From BOG-933 sp037132135 (lineage in GTDB: Bacteria; Pseudomonadota; Alphaproteobacteria; Azospirillales; Azospirillaceae): a stretch of 64,000 bases of DNA. The position numbers and the translations under genes are program-made. The notes beneath the pieces are model-generated. The model was not told the origin of the DNA. It ran no database searches and saw nothing but the letters and a program-made list of their open reading frames with translations. Positions 19,109-26,164 of the stretch are shown piece by piece; position 1 is the stretch's first letter, and each line of letters starts with the position of its first letter. Location: the NCBI GenBank assembly GCA_037132135.1, contig JBAXPR010000002.1, forward strand, positions 1-64,000. The letters are read 5' to 3'.

Positions 19109-19372
19109 ATGAAATGGTTTGCGCGCGCAGCACTCTTCACGGTTTTCGCTCTGAGCAGCACCGCAGCACTGGCTGACATGGACAGCATGCAATGGATCGC
19201 TCAGTGCATGAAGGATAATGCCTCAGCGACAGTTTCTGCTGATGTCGTTTCAAAATACTGTGCCTGCATGAATAGTCGTATGGATAACAACGAATCCATG
19301 ACAATCACGCAGTGGGAAGCGGCAAATCCGGCAGTTCGGAAAGAATGTGAGAGCGCTTCTGGGTGGAAGTAG
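19109..19372 (+). CDS. Small secreted four-cysteine protein
   Basis: An 87-residue protein with a clear signal peptide (KWFARAALFTVFALSSTAALA, cleavage after residue 22). The mature 65 residues carry four cysteines: C33 in AQCMKDN, C51 and C53 in YCACMNSRM, and C80 in KECE. This spacing would allow two disulfides in a small helical fold. AAAGGAG sits 9 bases before the ATG, so the gene is well supported. I know no function. C-x-C-M-N motifs in short periplasmic proteins can also hint at metal or haem contact, but no CxxCH is present. It lies alone in a gene-poor region, followed on the same strand by two tiny related genes. Confidence 0.8.
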   Translation: MKWFARAALFTVFALSSTAALADMDSMQWIAQCMKDNASATVSADVVSKYCACMNSRMDNNESMTITQWEAANPAVRKECESASGWK

Positions 19373-19595
19373 ACGGTTATAAGCGGGCAATATCTAAAGT
19401 GATGGAGGAGGTGGCCCCAGGCATTGTCTTGTTTGGGGCCATTACTGTGGCCAGCGTCGCGGACCCATCGCCCTTCGGCGATTGTCCATGGCCGTTCGCC
19501 CGTGCTCCGCAAGTGGTGCCGGCATCGGCTTGAACAGCGCCGCCGACCGCGCCACCATGACTCAGTGTCTTCACACCACGCAGGAATGAATCGCC

Positions 19596-19673
19596 ATGAC
19601 CAAGAAAGTGTCGCCCGGGCTGCCGGTGAAGTGCAACGTGAAGGCGGGGACCGCCGGCCGTGGCTCCTCGTAA
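19596..19673 (+). CDS. Tiny protein 1 with GLPVK-C-NVKAG motif (25 aa)
   Basis: An ATG with AGGAA 9 bases upstream opens 25 codons ending in TAA. The peptide runs MTKKVSPGLPVKCNVKAG and then TAGRGSS. It is basic, with one cysteine in the middle of the motif. The second tiny gene 211 bases downstream shares GLPVK and NVKAG in the same order, which is the main reason to believe both are translated. No function is known to me. A peptide this short could be a modified-peptide precursor, a small regulator or a toxin-like peptide. Confidence 0.5.
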   Translation: MTKKVSPGLPVKCNVKAGTAGRGSS

Positions 19674-19884
19674 GACGCAAGACCACACCGAGACGGGTCA
19701 TCGCCGCCAAGGATGCAGCACACGTCTGCCATCCTCGGCGTAGGCCGGCGGTATCGTCGGCAGACATTCCGAGATGGGCCGGACTCGCCAAACTCGACCG
19801 GTTGAGATAAGGTTAATCGCGCACCCAGAAGCAAGCCGTAGGTGCCGCTGAGGCGCTAATGTTTACTTCAATCGGAGATAACAA

Positions 19885-19977
19885 ATGACGACAGTAACAA
19901 CAAAGCCTGCGCCGCTGAAGGTAGGGCTTCCGGTTAAAATCACAAATGTCAAGGCCGGGAAAGTGGCAAAGCGTTAA
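19885..19977 (+). CDS. Tiny protein 2 with GLPVK-IT-NVKAG motif (30 aa)
   Basis: An ATG with GGAGAT about 6 bases upstream opens 30 codons ending in TAA. The peptide has a Thr-rich start (MTTVTTKPAPLKV), then GLPVK-IT-NVKAG and a basic tail (KVAKR). Its codons are much richer in A and T than those of peptide 1 (GGG CTT CCG GTT AAA against GGG CTG CCG GTG AAG). The shared protein motif with different codons argues for selection on the peptide rather than a recent DNA duplication. Confidence 0.5.
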   Translation: MTTVTTKPAPLKVGLPVKITNVKAGKVAKR

Positions 19978-20349
19978 TCAATGACCTGCTTTGCCTCCTG
20001 TGCGTTTGCCTCAGCCACGAATCTTTTTTAGGCTCAGCGGTACCTGGAACGAAGCTCTGCTGATCTTTGTTTGGTCGAGGGCGCTTGGCTCGCCACCGCT
20101 AGCCCTATTCGTCGATCGGCCAACGCACGCTCACCGTAGCCTGGGGGGGGCATCCGGGCCGGCGGGCTGTTCAACGAGACGGCGGCGGCGAAGCCGGGGC
20201 TGTGATGGGAGCGGCTCAAGCCGCCGCCGGCCGAGCCTCGCTTCCGATTTGAAACGCCATGCGCTTTCCCAGCACCCGGAAAGCCGCTGCGATCTCGTCG
20301 AGGCGGGAGGCGCAGTTCAGGCTCAGCAGCCGTTCAACCGGCTTCGGGT

Positions 20350-20535
20350 CGCCGTTCAGCATCCGCGAGGGAGACGAACTCTTTCGCCATCGGGATGCAG
20401 GTGATGCCCATCGCCCAGACCTGATTCGTCTGCCCAATCGCCCCGGTGCAGGCATCGACCTGTTCTGACGGCGATACAGCGCCTCGATCCCCAAGCGGCG
20501 TTTTCCACGCCGGCCTTCGTCAATCCGCTGCAAAT
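20350..20535 (-). pseudogene. IS3-family transposase OrfB remnant
   Basis: One minus-strand frame reads RRLGIEALYRRQNRSMPAPG, which matches the IS3 OrfB stretch G-L-E-A-L-Y-x-x-P-N-T-S-x-P-x-P. A different frame just after reads QTNQVWAMGITCIPMAKEFVSL, matching the start of the DDE catalytic core (N-Q-V-W-A-M-D-I-T-Y-I-P-M). Family members have about 15 more residues between these blocks, and the catalytic Asp of the D-I-T motif is Gly here. The fragment thus carries a frameshift, a small deletion and a lost active-site residue. The rest of the core is missing. Confidence 0.7.
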
Positions 20536-20597
20536 TTGGGGGTTGGTTTGGGAGCTGTGAAAAGTATCAGTCAATTTCAATGCGTTACGGTGATAAA

Positions 20598-20687
20598 TGG
20601 CGGAGAGAGAGGGATTCGAACCCTCGGAACCCTTGCGGGTTCAACGGTTTTCGAGACCGCCCCGATCGACCACTCCGGCATCTCTCC
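20598..20687 (-). tRNA. tRNA-Ser (CGA anticodon)
   Basis: A 90-base type II tRNA with encoded CCA (20600-20598). The acceptor stem pairs GGAGAGA (20687-20681) with TCTCTCC (20608-20602), with discriminator G. The anticodon loop CTCGAAA gives CGA, which reads UCG. There is a long variable arm and a GGTTCGAATCC T-loop. The IS3 relic and gene-poor region begin within 70 bases of its 3' end, the side where elements commonly insert. Confidence 0.95.
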
Positions 20688-20932
20688 ACGCGGCCGGTAT
20701 CGCCTGAGTGCTGGCCGTTCGGGTCGATGCCGACGGCAGCGGGATACCAACTGTGATGGTGATAGCCTGTTTTTTTTGGGGCCGCAACAGGCTTGGTGGC
20801 CGGGCGGCGGTTCTCAGTATGAGTTCCGTCGGCGGCATTTTGAGATACGGACTCTGGCACACCGGCCGTGCGTCGTATACAAGACGCCCTGCCGGAATGG
20901 TCCCGGTACGTGCAGGCTCGGAGGAAACCGCC

Positions 20933-21691
20933 TTGGATCATCCTGGTCAGTTTACCGCCGAGCAACGGGCCGGACTTTACCACGCGATCTTCAATCGCCG
21001 TGATGTCCGGGGCCAGTTTGTTGCCGATCCGGTCCCCGATGCCGTGCTGGCCCGGGTGCTGACGGCCGCCCATTTCGCGCCCTCGGTCGGTTTCATGCAG
21101 CCCTGGAGCTTCATGGTCATCACCGCGGAGGCGGTCAAGGCCCGGGTGCATGAGGACTTCATCACGGCCAACGCCGAAGCGGCGGCGCTGTTCAGCGACG
21201 ATCGTCAGGCCGCCTATCGCCGCCTGAAGCTGGAGGGCATCCGCGAGGCGCCGGTCAATCTCTGCGTCACCTGCGACCGCGACCGCTGCGGCCCGGTGGT
21301 GCTCGGCCGCACCCATATGCCGGCCATGGACCTCTACAGCACGGTGTGCGCGGTGCAGAATCTGTGGCTGGCGGCGCGGGCCGAGGGGCTGGGCGTCGGC
21401 TGGGTCAGCATTCTCCATCCCGACCGGCTGCGCGATCTGCTGGGGATTCCGGCCGCGGTGGTGCCGGTGGCTTACCTTTGTCTCGGCTATGTCAGCCACT
21501 TCAACAGCCAGCCCGAACTCGAAGCCGCCGGCTGGCGCGCCCGTTTGCCGCTTGAAGAGCTGATCCATTTCGATCGCTGGGGCGACGACGGCGCCGGCCG
21601 CACCGGGGCGGCCTCTCTGCTCGAGGCGGTGCGCCGGAACATGGCCGGGGTGCTGGAAGGCGACATCTCCGAGCCGCCGGGTCAGTTATAA
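20933..21691 (+). CDS. bluB: 5,6-dimethylbenzimidazole synthase (BluB)
   Basis: A 252-residue flavin-destructase that cleaves reduced FMN with oxygen to give 5,6-dimethylbenzimidazole, the lower ligand of vitamin B12. Nitroreductase-fold BluB features are HAIFNRRDVRGQF at the N-terminus, FAPSVGFMQPWSFM, EAPVNLCVTCDR, RTHMPAMDLYSTVCAVQNLWLAARAEGLGVGWVSI and PVAYLCLGYV. I chose a TTG start at 20933 because GGAGGAAA lies 6 bases before it and the protein then begins just ahead of the conserved domain. In-frame ATGs upstream lack a ribosome binding site. I saw no B12 riboswitch in the 245-base leader. The B12-dependent NrdJ encoded about 7 kb away is a likely user of the product. Confidence 0.9.
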   Translation: MDHPGQFTAEQRAGLYHAIFNRRDVRGQFVADPVPDAVLARVLTAAHFAPSVGFMQPWSFMVITAEAVKARVHEDFITANAEAAALFSDDRQAAYRRLKLEGIREAPVNLCVTCDRDRCGPVVLGRTHMPAMDLYSTVCAVQNLWLAARAEGLGVGWVSILHPDRLRDLLGIPAAVVPVAYLCLGYVSHFNSQPELEAAGWRARLPLEELIHFDRWGDDGAGRTGAASLLEAVRRNMAGVLEGDISEPPGQL

Positions 21692-21727
21692 AGAGCGATC
21701 AACGGCACAGCTTCGGCGGATCACGGC

Positions 21728-22603
21728 ATGCGGGCGGGCGATATACTGGTGGCGGTGCTGATCGCCGCCGCCTGGGGATTTACCTTTGTGGTGATCAAGG
21801 TCGGGCTGCAGGATTTTCCGCCGCTGCTATTCTCGGCGCTGCGCTTTCTGGTCGCTGCCTCGCCGCTGCTCTGGATCTGGCGGCAGGGGCCGCCCGCGCC
21901 CTGGCGCTATCTGCTCGGCATCGGGCTGGCGTTGACCGTGACCATGAACAGCCTGCTGTTCGTCGGCATTGACCTCGGGCTGCCCGCCGGGCTGGCCTCC
22001 CTGATCGCCCAGACTCAAGCCTTTTTTACCGCGCTGCTGGCGGCGGTGCTGCTCCGCGAACGCCCGACCCGGCAGCAATTGGCGGGAATGGCGGTGGCGC
22101 TGGCCGGCATCCTGGTCATTGCCGGGAATCTGGGCGGCGGCGGCAGCCGGCTCGGGCTGGTGCTGGTGCTGGGAGCGGCGCTGTCCTGGGCGGTGGCCAA
22201 CATTCTGACCCGGCAGGCCCGGGCCAGCGATCCCGTGCGGCTGGTGGTCTGGATCAGCGCCGTGGCGCCGCTGCCCCTGCTGGGGCTGTCATGGCTGTTC
22301 GAGGGCGGCGCGCGCATGGCTTCGGCGCTGCTGGGCATGAGCTGGCTTGGCGCCGGGGCGGTGGTGTTTCAGGCCGGCATCGCCACCCTGGCCGCGCTCG
22401 GGGCCTGGAGCTATCTCCTGGCCCGTTATCCCGCCAGTCTGGTGGCGCCGTTCTCGCTGCTGGTGCCGGTGTTCGGCCTCAGTTCGTCGGCGCTGCTGCT
22501 GGGAGAAACCATCTCACCGGCAAAACTTGCCGGGGCGGCGCTGGTGATGATCGGGCTGGCGGTGACGGTGATGCGGCCGATCCGGATCGCCAAGCGGCCT
22601 TGA
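21728..22603 (+). CDS. EamA/DMT-family transporter
   Basis: A 291-residue inner membrane protein with about ten predicted helices in two EamA repeats. The first repeat begins ILVAVLIAAAWGFTFVVIKVGL and the second LGLVLVLGAALSWAVANILTRQA. Each ends with the family's E-x-P/T turn and helix (LLRERPTRQQLAGMAVALAGI; LLGETISPAKLAGAALVMIG). This drug/metabolite family mostly exports amino acids or related metabolites; the closest named relatives by eye are the YdeD/EamA cysteine and O-acetylserine exporters. It lies 36 bases after bluB on the same strand. The substrate is unknown. Confidence 0.9.
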   Translation: MRAGDILVAVLIAAAWGFTFVVIKVGLQDFPPLLFSALRFLVAASPLLWIWRQGPPAPWRYLLGIGLALTVTMNSLLFVGIDLGLPAGLASLIAQTQAFFTALLAAVLLRERPTRQQLAGMAVALAGILVIAGNLGGGGSRLGLVLVLGAALSWAVANILTRQARASDPVRLVVWISAVAPLPLLGLSWLFEGGARMASALLGMSWLGAGAVVFQAGIATLAALGAWSYLLARYPASLVAPFSLLVPVFGLSSSALLLGETISPAKLAGAALVMIGLAVTVMRPIRIAKRP

Positions 22604-22672
22604 GACCGACTCGCCGAGGGCGTATACTTGCCGCATCGGCACCGAATACTGTGCGGCCTTGTCGGGCCGGAT

Positions 22673-22688
22673 TGGCATCGGGGTTGCT
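22673..22688 (+). promoter_or_regulatory. Sigma-54 (-24/-12) promoter of the flagellar operon
   Basis: TGGCATC-GGGG-TTGCT matches the sigma-54 consensus TGGCACG-N4-TTGCW with one or two mismatches and exact spacing, 64 bases before the flgB start. Flagellar class II/III operons of alphaproteobacteria are commonly driven by RpoN with an FlbD/FleQ-type activator. The EamA gene ends 70 bases earlier. Confidence 0.7.
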
Positions 22689-22751
22689 TGAGACCGTGTG
22701 CCGGTTCGGGTGTCAGGCGGGCCGGCCACCGCACAGTCAGGGATCGCGACC

Positions 22752-23156
22752 ATGGACCTCTCTTCGCTCGGCGTCTTCAGGCTGATGGCCAAGAAAATGG
22801 ACTGGCTGAGCCAGCGCCAGGGGGTGCTGGCCGAGAACGTGGCCAATGTCGACACGCCCAAGTTCAAGTCCGAGGATCTCACACCATTCACCTTTCGCAC
22901 CGCGCTTCAGGAGGGCCATGCCCTTGAACCGGCGATGACCAACGCCAGCCATATGCGGCTGGCCCATGCCAGCGACGGCCCGGGGACGGTGCGCAAGGAC
23001 CGCAAGCCCTACGAGACCAAGCCCGACGGCAACGCGGTGGATATCGAGGAGCAGATGCTCAAGCTGTCCCAGACCTCCCAGGACTTCAACATGGTGACCA
23101 ACCTTTACCGCAAGAACATCAGTTTGCTGAAACAGGTGCTCCAGCGCGGCAGCTGA
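22752..23156 (+). CDS. flgB: Flagellar proximal rod protein FlgB
   Basis: A 134-residue rod subunit exported by the flagellar type III system to build the proximal rod next to the MS ring. It shows the flagellar basal body rod pattern: LMAKKMDWLSQRQGVLAENVANVDTPKFK at the N-terminus and a C-terminal helix with SQTSQDFNMVTNLYRKNISLLKQVL. The ATG at 22752 gives the standard length; an upstream frame to 22698 overlaps the promoter leader. It is the first gene of the operon flgB-flgC-fliE-fliQ-fliR-flhB. Confidence 0.95.
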   Translation: MDLSSLGVFRLMAKKMDWLSQRQGVLAENVANVDTPKFKSEDLTPFTFRTALQEGHALEPAMTNASHMRLAHASDGPGTVRKDRKPYETKPDGNAVDIEEQMLKLSQTSQDFNMVTNLYRKNISLLKQVLQRGS

Positions 23157-23198
23157 CTGGCGGCGGGCGCGGGGTAAGAGACAAAGGGGACGACGGCG

Positions 23199-23606
23199 AT
23201 GGACATTACCAAGGCGATGGAGGTTTCGGCCGCCGGCATGAAGGCCCAGGGCTCGCGGATCAAGGTGATCGCGGAAAATCTGGCCAATGCCGAATCGACC
23301 GCCGAAGCCCCGGGCGATCTGCCCTACCGGCGCAAGGTCGTGACCTTCAAGAACGAACTCGACCGTCAGGCCGGGGTCAACAAGGTGCGGGTGGCGGCGG
23401 TCGGGGTCGATCGCAGCGACTTCATCCGCAAGTACGATCCCGGCAGTCCGGTCGCGGATCAGGACGGCTACGTGATGATGCCCAATGTCAACAGCATCGT
23501 CGAAACCATGGACCTCCAGGAGGCCCAGCGCTCCTACGATGCCAACCTGTCGGTGATCGACGCCGCCAAAACCATGCTGTCGCGTACCGTCGATCTGCTG
23601 CGCTGA
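23199..23606 (+). CDS. flgC: Flagellar proximal rod protein FlgC
   Basis: A 135-residue rod subunit that assembles after FlgB. The N-terminal rod motif is AAGMKAQGSRIKVIAENLANAEST, the middle has PYRRKVVTFKNEL and YDPGSPVADQDGYVMMPNVN, and the C-terminal coiled-coil part reads DLQEAQRSYDANLSVIDAAKTML. The start is preceded by AAAGGGG at a suitable distance. It is 42 bases after flgB. Confidence 0.96.
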   Translation: MDITKAMEVSAAGMKAQGSRIKVIAENLANAESTAEAPGDLPYRRKVVTFKNELDRQAGVNKVRVAAVGVDRSDFIRKYDPGSPVADQDGYVMMPNVNSIVETMDLQEAQRSYDANLSVIDAAKTMLSRTVDLLR

Positions 23607-23699
23607 CGCGGCGCGCGACGGCAGGCCGGCGGCCGCCGCTACCGGGCCGCCTTTGGCCTGACACGAGTGAAGAGCTGACTTTTCCCGGGAGAGACCGCC

Positions 23700-24011
23700 A
23701 TGGTCGCCAACGTCAACGCCGCCCTCAACGCCTACGCCAGTGCCGCCTCGCGCGCGGTCCAGCCCGGAGATGACAGCGCCGCCGAGGGGGGCGGGGTCAG
23801 TTTCGGCGCGGTGCTGGAGCAGGCGGCGCGGGGCGCGATCGGCAACATCAAGGCCAGCGAGCAGATGACCGCCAAGGCGGTGGTGGGCAAGGCCGATCTC
23901 AACGACGTCGTCACCGCGGTGACCAACGCCGAAATGACCTTGCAGACCGTGACCGCGGTGCGCGACAAGGTGGTCAACGCCTATCAGGAAATTCTGCGCA
24001 TGCCGATCTAG
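23700..24011 (+). CDS. fliE: Flagellar hook-basal body protein FliE
   Basis: A 103-residue protein thought to link the MS ring to the rod and the first substrate of the export gate. The conserved C-terminal part is VSFGAVLEQAARGAI, then MTAKAVVGKADLNDVVTAVTNAEMTLQTVTAVRDKVVNAYQEILRMPI. The N-terminal 30 residues are Ala-rich and variable. It lies 93 bases after flgC and 14 bases before fliQ. Confidence 0.95.
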   Translation: MVANVNAALNAYASAASRAVQPGDDSAAEGGGVSFGAVLEQAARGAIGNIKASEQMTAKAVVGKADLNDVVTAVTNAEMTLQTVTAVRDKVVNAYQEILRMPI

Positions 24012-24025
24012 GCGGAGGGCGGGGC

Positions 24026-24298
24026 ATGACCGAAACCGACGCCATCGAGGTCTGCCGCGAGGCGATCATGGCCATGATCTTCATCTCCGGCCCGATCATG
24101 GTCGTGATGCTGGTGGTGGGCGTGATCATCTCGCTGTTCCAGGCCCTGACCCAGATTCAGGAACAGACCCTGACCTTCGTTCCCAAGATGCTGCTGGGCT
24201 TTGCCACCGCGATCTTTCTCGCGCCCTTCATGCTGTCCCACCTCACCGCCTTCACCCACCACATCGCCGACCGCATCAGTGCCGTCGGCGCGCCGTAA
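24026..24298 (+). CDS. fliQ: Flagellar export gate protein FliQ
   Basis: A 90-residue inner membrane protein with two membrane helices (AIMAMIFISGPIMVVMLVVGVIISLFQ and TFVPKMLLGFATAIFLAPFML). The conserved loop ALTQIQEQTLTFVPK is the FliQ/SctS signature. Four copies join FliP and FliR in the export gate. fliP is not in this operon segment and must lie elsewhere. Confidence 0.96.
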   Translation: MTETDAIEVCREAIMAMIFISGPIMVVMLVVGVIISLFQALTQIQEQTLTFVPKMLLGFATAIFLAPFMLSHLTAFTHHIADRISAVGAP

Positions 24299-24307
24299 GC
24301 GGCAGCC

Positions 24308-25078
24308 GTGGCGGCGCTCCAGGCCCTGATCGCCGGCAATCTCTTCGCCTGGCTGCTGGTCTTCACCCGTGTCGGCGCGGCTTTCATGGTGATTCCGGTG
24401 TTCGGCGACCAGTTCGTGCCGACCCAGGCGCGGCTGATGCTGGCGCTGCTGCTCAGCCTGATCGTGACCCCGGTGCTGCTGCCCCAGTTGCCGCGGGAGC
24501 CGGTTTCGGTGCTGACGCTGTTTCTGCTGCTCGGGAGCGAGATTCTGATCGGGGTTTTCATCGGCTCTCTGGCGCGGCTGATGTTCAGCGCGCTCGAGGT
24601 CGCGGGCATGATCATCGCGATGCAGACCGGGCTTTCCAACGCCTTCGTCTTTAACCCGGCGCTGGCCTCCCAGGGCTCGCTGCCCGGATCGCTGCTGTCG
24701 TGGCTGGCGCTGCTGCTGATCCTGATCACCAATTTGCACCATCTGCTGCTGGTGGCAATCGTGCACAGCTACGAGGTGTTTCAGCCCGGCGCGCCACTGC
24801 CGATCGCCGATTTCACCCAGACCGTGACCCGGCTGGTCGCCGACAGTTTCACCATCGGGGTCGAGATGGCGGCGCCGTTCGTCGCCACCGGCCTTGTGTT
24901 TGCGCTGGCGCTCGGGATCATGGCCCGCCTCGCCCCCCAGATGCAGGTGTTCTTCGTGTTCACCTCGATCCAGATCGCGTATGGTCTCTTTCTGTTCGCG
25001 ATGACGGTATCGGCGATGATGACCTTCTGGCTGCGTCACTTCGAAGGCACGCTGGTCCAGTTTATCTCTCCGGGGTGA
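24308..25078 (+). CDS. fliR: Flagellar export gate protein FliR
   Basis: A 256-residue inner membrane protein with several hydrophobic helices. Family motifs include FTRVGAAFMVIPVFGDQFVPTQARLMLALLLSLIVTP, GSEILIGVFIGSLARLMFSALEVAGMIIAMQTGLSNA, and the region after LPGSLLSWLALLLILITNLHHLLL. The start is GTG at 24308, 9 bases after fliQ, and the length matches the family. flhB follows after 6 bases, so gate assembly genes are translated together. Confidence 0.95.
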   Translation: MAALQALIAGNLFAWLLVFTRVGAAFMVIPVFGDQFVPTQARLMLALLLSLIVTPVLLPQLPREPVSVLTLFLLLGSEILIGVFIGSLARLMFSALEVAGMIIAMQTGLSNAFVFNPALASQGSLPGSLLSWLALLLILITNLHHLLLVAIVHSYEVFQPGAPLPIADFTQTVTRLVADSFTIGVEMAAPFVATGLVFALALGIMARLAPQMQVFFVFTSIQIAYGLFLFAMTVSAMMTFWLRHFEGTLVQFISPG

Positions 25079-25084
25079 CGGACC

Positions 25085-26164
25085 ATGTCGGAAGACGAGG
25101 ACGATTCCTCAAAAACGGAAGAACCCAGCGGGCGAAAACTCGAAAAGGCCCACGAGGAAGGCCAGTTCGTGATCAGCCGCGAGGTCAATCACCTGCTGGC
25201 GATGATCGGGATTCTGATCATCATCGTCTGGATCGCGCCGCCGGTGGTCAGCGGCATCAAGGATGAACTGGCCCGCTTCCTCACCGAGGCCCACCAGCTG
25301 CCCACCGATGCCGAGGGCATCCGGCTGGTGATCGGCCGCTCGATGCTTGACGTCGTCTATTACACCGGCCTGCCGCTGCTGCTGCTGATGGTGCTGGGCA
25401 TTCTCGCAACCGTGCTCCAGATCGGCTTCAACCTGACCTGGGCCAGCCTGAAGATCGATCTGGCCAAGCTCAACCCGATCGCCGGGCTCCAGCGCATGTT
25501 CAAGCTCGACCGGCAGGCGATCGAGATGGGCAAGAATCTCGGCAAGCTGATCGCGATCGGCCTCGTGGTTTATCTGGTGCTCAAGCCGGTGGTGGTCGGC
25601 TTCGAGCATTTCATCGGCATGGATTTCTCCAGCCTGCTGTGGGAAATCCACTCGGTTTCCTACAAAATGATGGTCGCGATCATACTGGTGGTCCTGGTGA
25701 TCACGGTGATCGATTTTGCCTATCAGCACTTCACCTTCATGAAAAAAATGCGCATGACCAAGCAGGAGGTGAAGGACGAATACAAGCAGACCGAAGGCGA
25801 CCCGCTGGTCAAAAGCAAGATCCGCGCCATGCGCGTCCAGCGCGCGCGCCAGCGCATGATGTCGGCGGTGCCCCAGGCCGACGTGGTGATCACCAACCCC
25901 ACGCACTTCGCGGTGGCGATGAAATACGATCCCGCCAGCGGCCGGGCGCCGGTGGTGGTGGCCAAGGGCGCTGACTTCGTCGCCGCGACCATCCGCAAGG
26001 TCGCCGAGACCCACGACATCCCGGTGGTGCGCAATCCGCCGCTGGCGCGGGCGCTCTACGACACCGTCGACATCGACCAGGAAATTCCGACCGAGCATTA
26101 TCGTGCGGTCGCCGAGGTCATCACCTTCGTCTACAAACTCAAGGGACGCACCCTCAATGGCTAA
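25085..26164 (+). CDS. flhB: Flagellar export switch protein FlhB
   Basis: A 359-residue protein with four membrane helices and a cytoplasmic domain that switches export from rod/hook to filament substrates. The N-terminus has the standard TEEPSGRKLEKAHEEGQFVISREVN. The autocleavage site NPTH is intact at residues 271-274 (VVITNPTHFAVAMKYD). The C-terminal domain has PVVRNPPLARALYDTVDIDQEIP. The last gene of the operon overlaps the ggt start by 8 bases. Confidence 0.97.
   Translation: MSEDEDDSSKTEEPSGRKLEKAHEEGQFVISREVNHLLAMIGILIIIVWIAPPVVSGIKDELARFLTEAHQLPTDAEGIRLVIGRSMLDVVYYTGLPLLLLMVLGILATVLQIGFNLTWASLKIDLAKLNPIAGLQRMFKLDRQAIEMGKNLGKLIAIGLVVYLVLKPVVVGFEHFIGMDFSSLLWEIHSVSYKMMVAIILVVLVITVIDFAYQHFTFMKKMRMTKQEVKDEYKQTEGDPLVKSKIRAMRVQRARQRMMSAVPQADVVITNPTHFAVAMKYDPASGRAPVVVAKGADFVAATIRKVAETHDIPVVRNPPLARALYDTVDIDQEIPTEHYRAVAEVITFVYKLKGRTLNG

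Larger units (their letters stand above)
19373..20349. other. Gene-poor region with two tiny genes
   Basis: About 1 kb that holds only the two micro-genes at 19596-19673 and 19885-19977. Longer frames in the rest (for example 19991-20404 plus strand) have no ribosome binding site and look like decayed DNA. This fits the IS3 relic just beyond. Confidence 0.55.

Noticed and set aside
19991..20404. A 137-residue plus-strand frame after the tiny genes
   Set aside because: No ribosome binding site, Arg/Pro/Ser-rich composition, and it overlaps the IS3 relic.
20688..20932. A cobalamin riboswitch upstream of bluB
   Set aside because: I could not find the B12 box or the conserved core in the leader. 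A covariance search would settle it.
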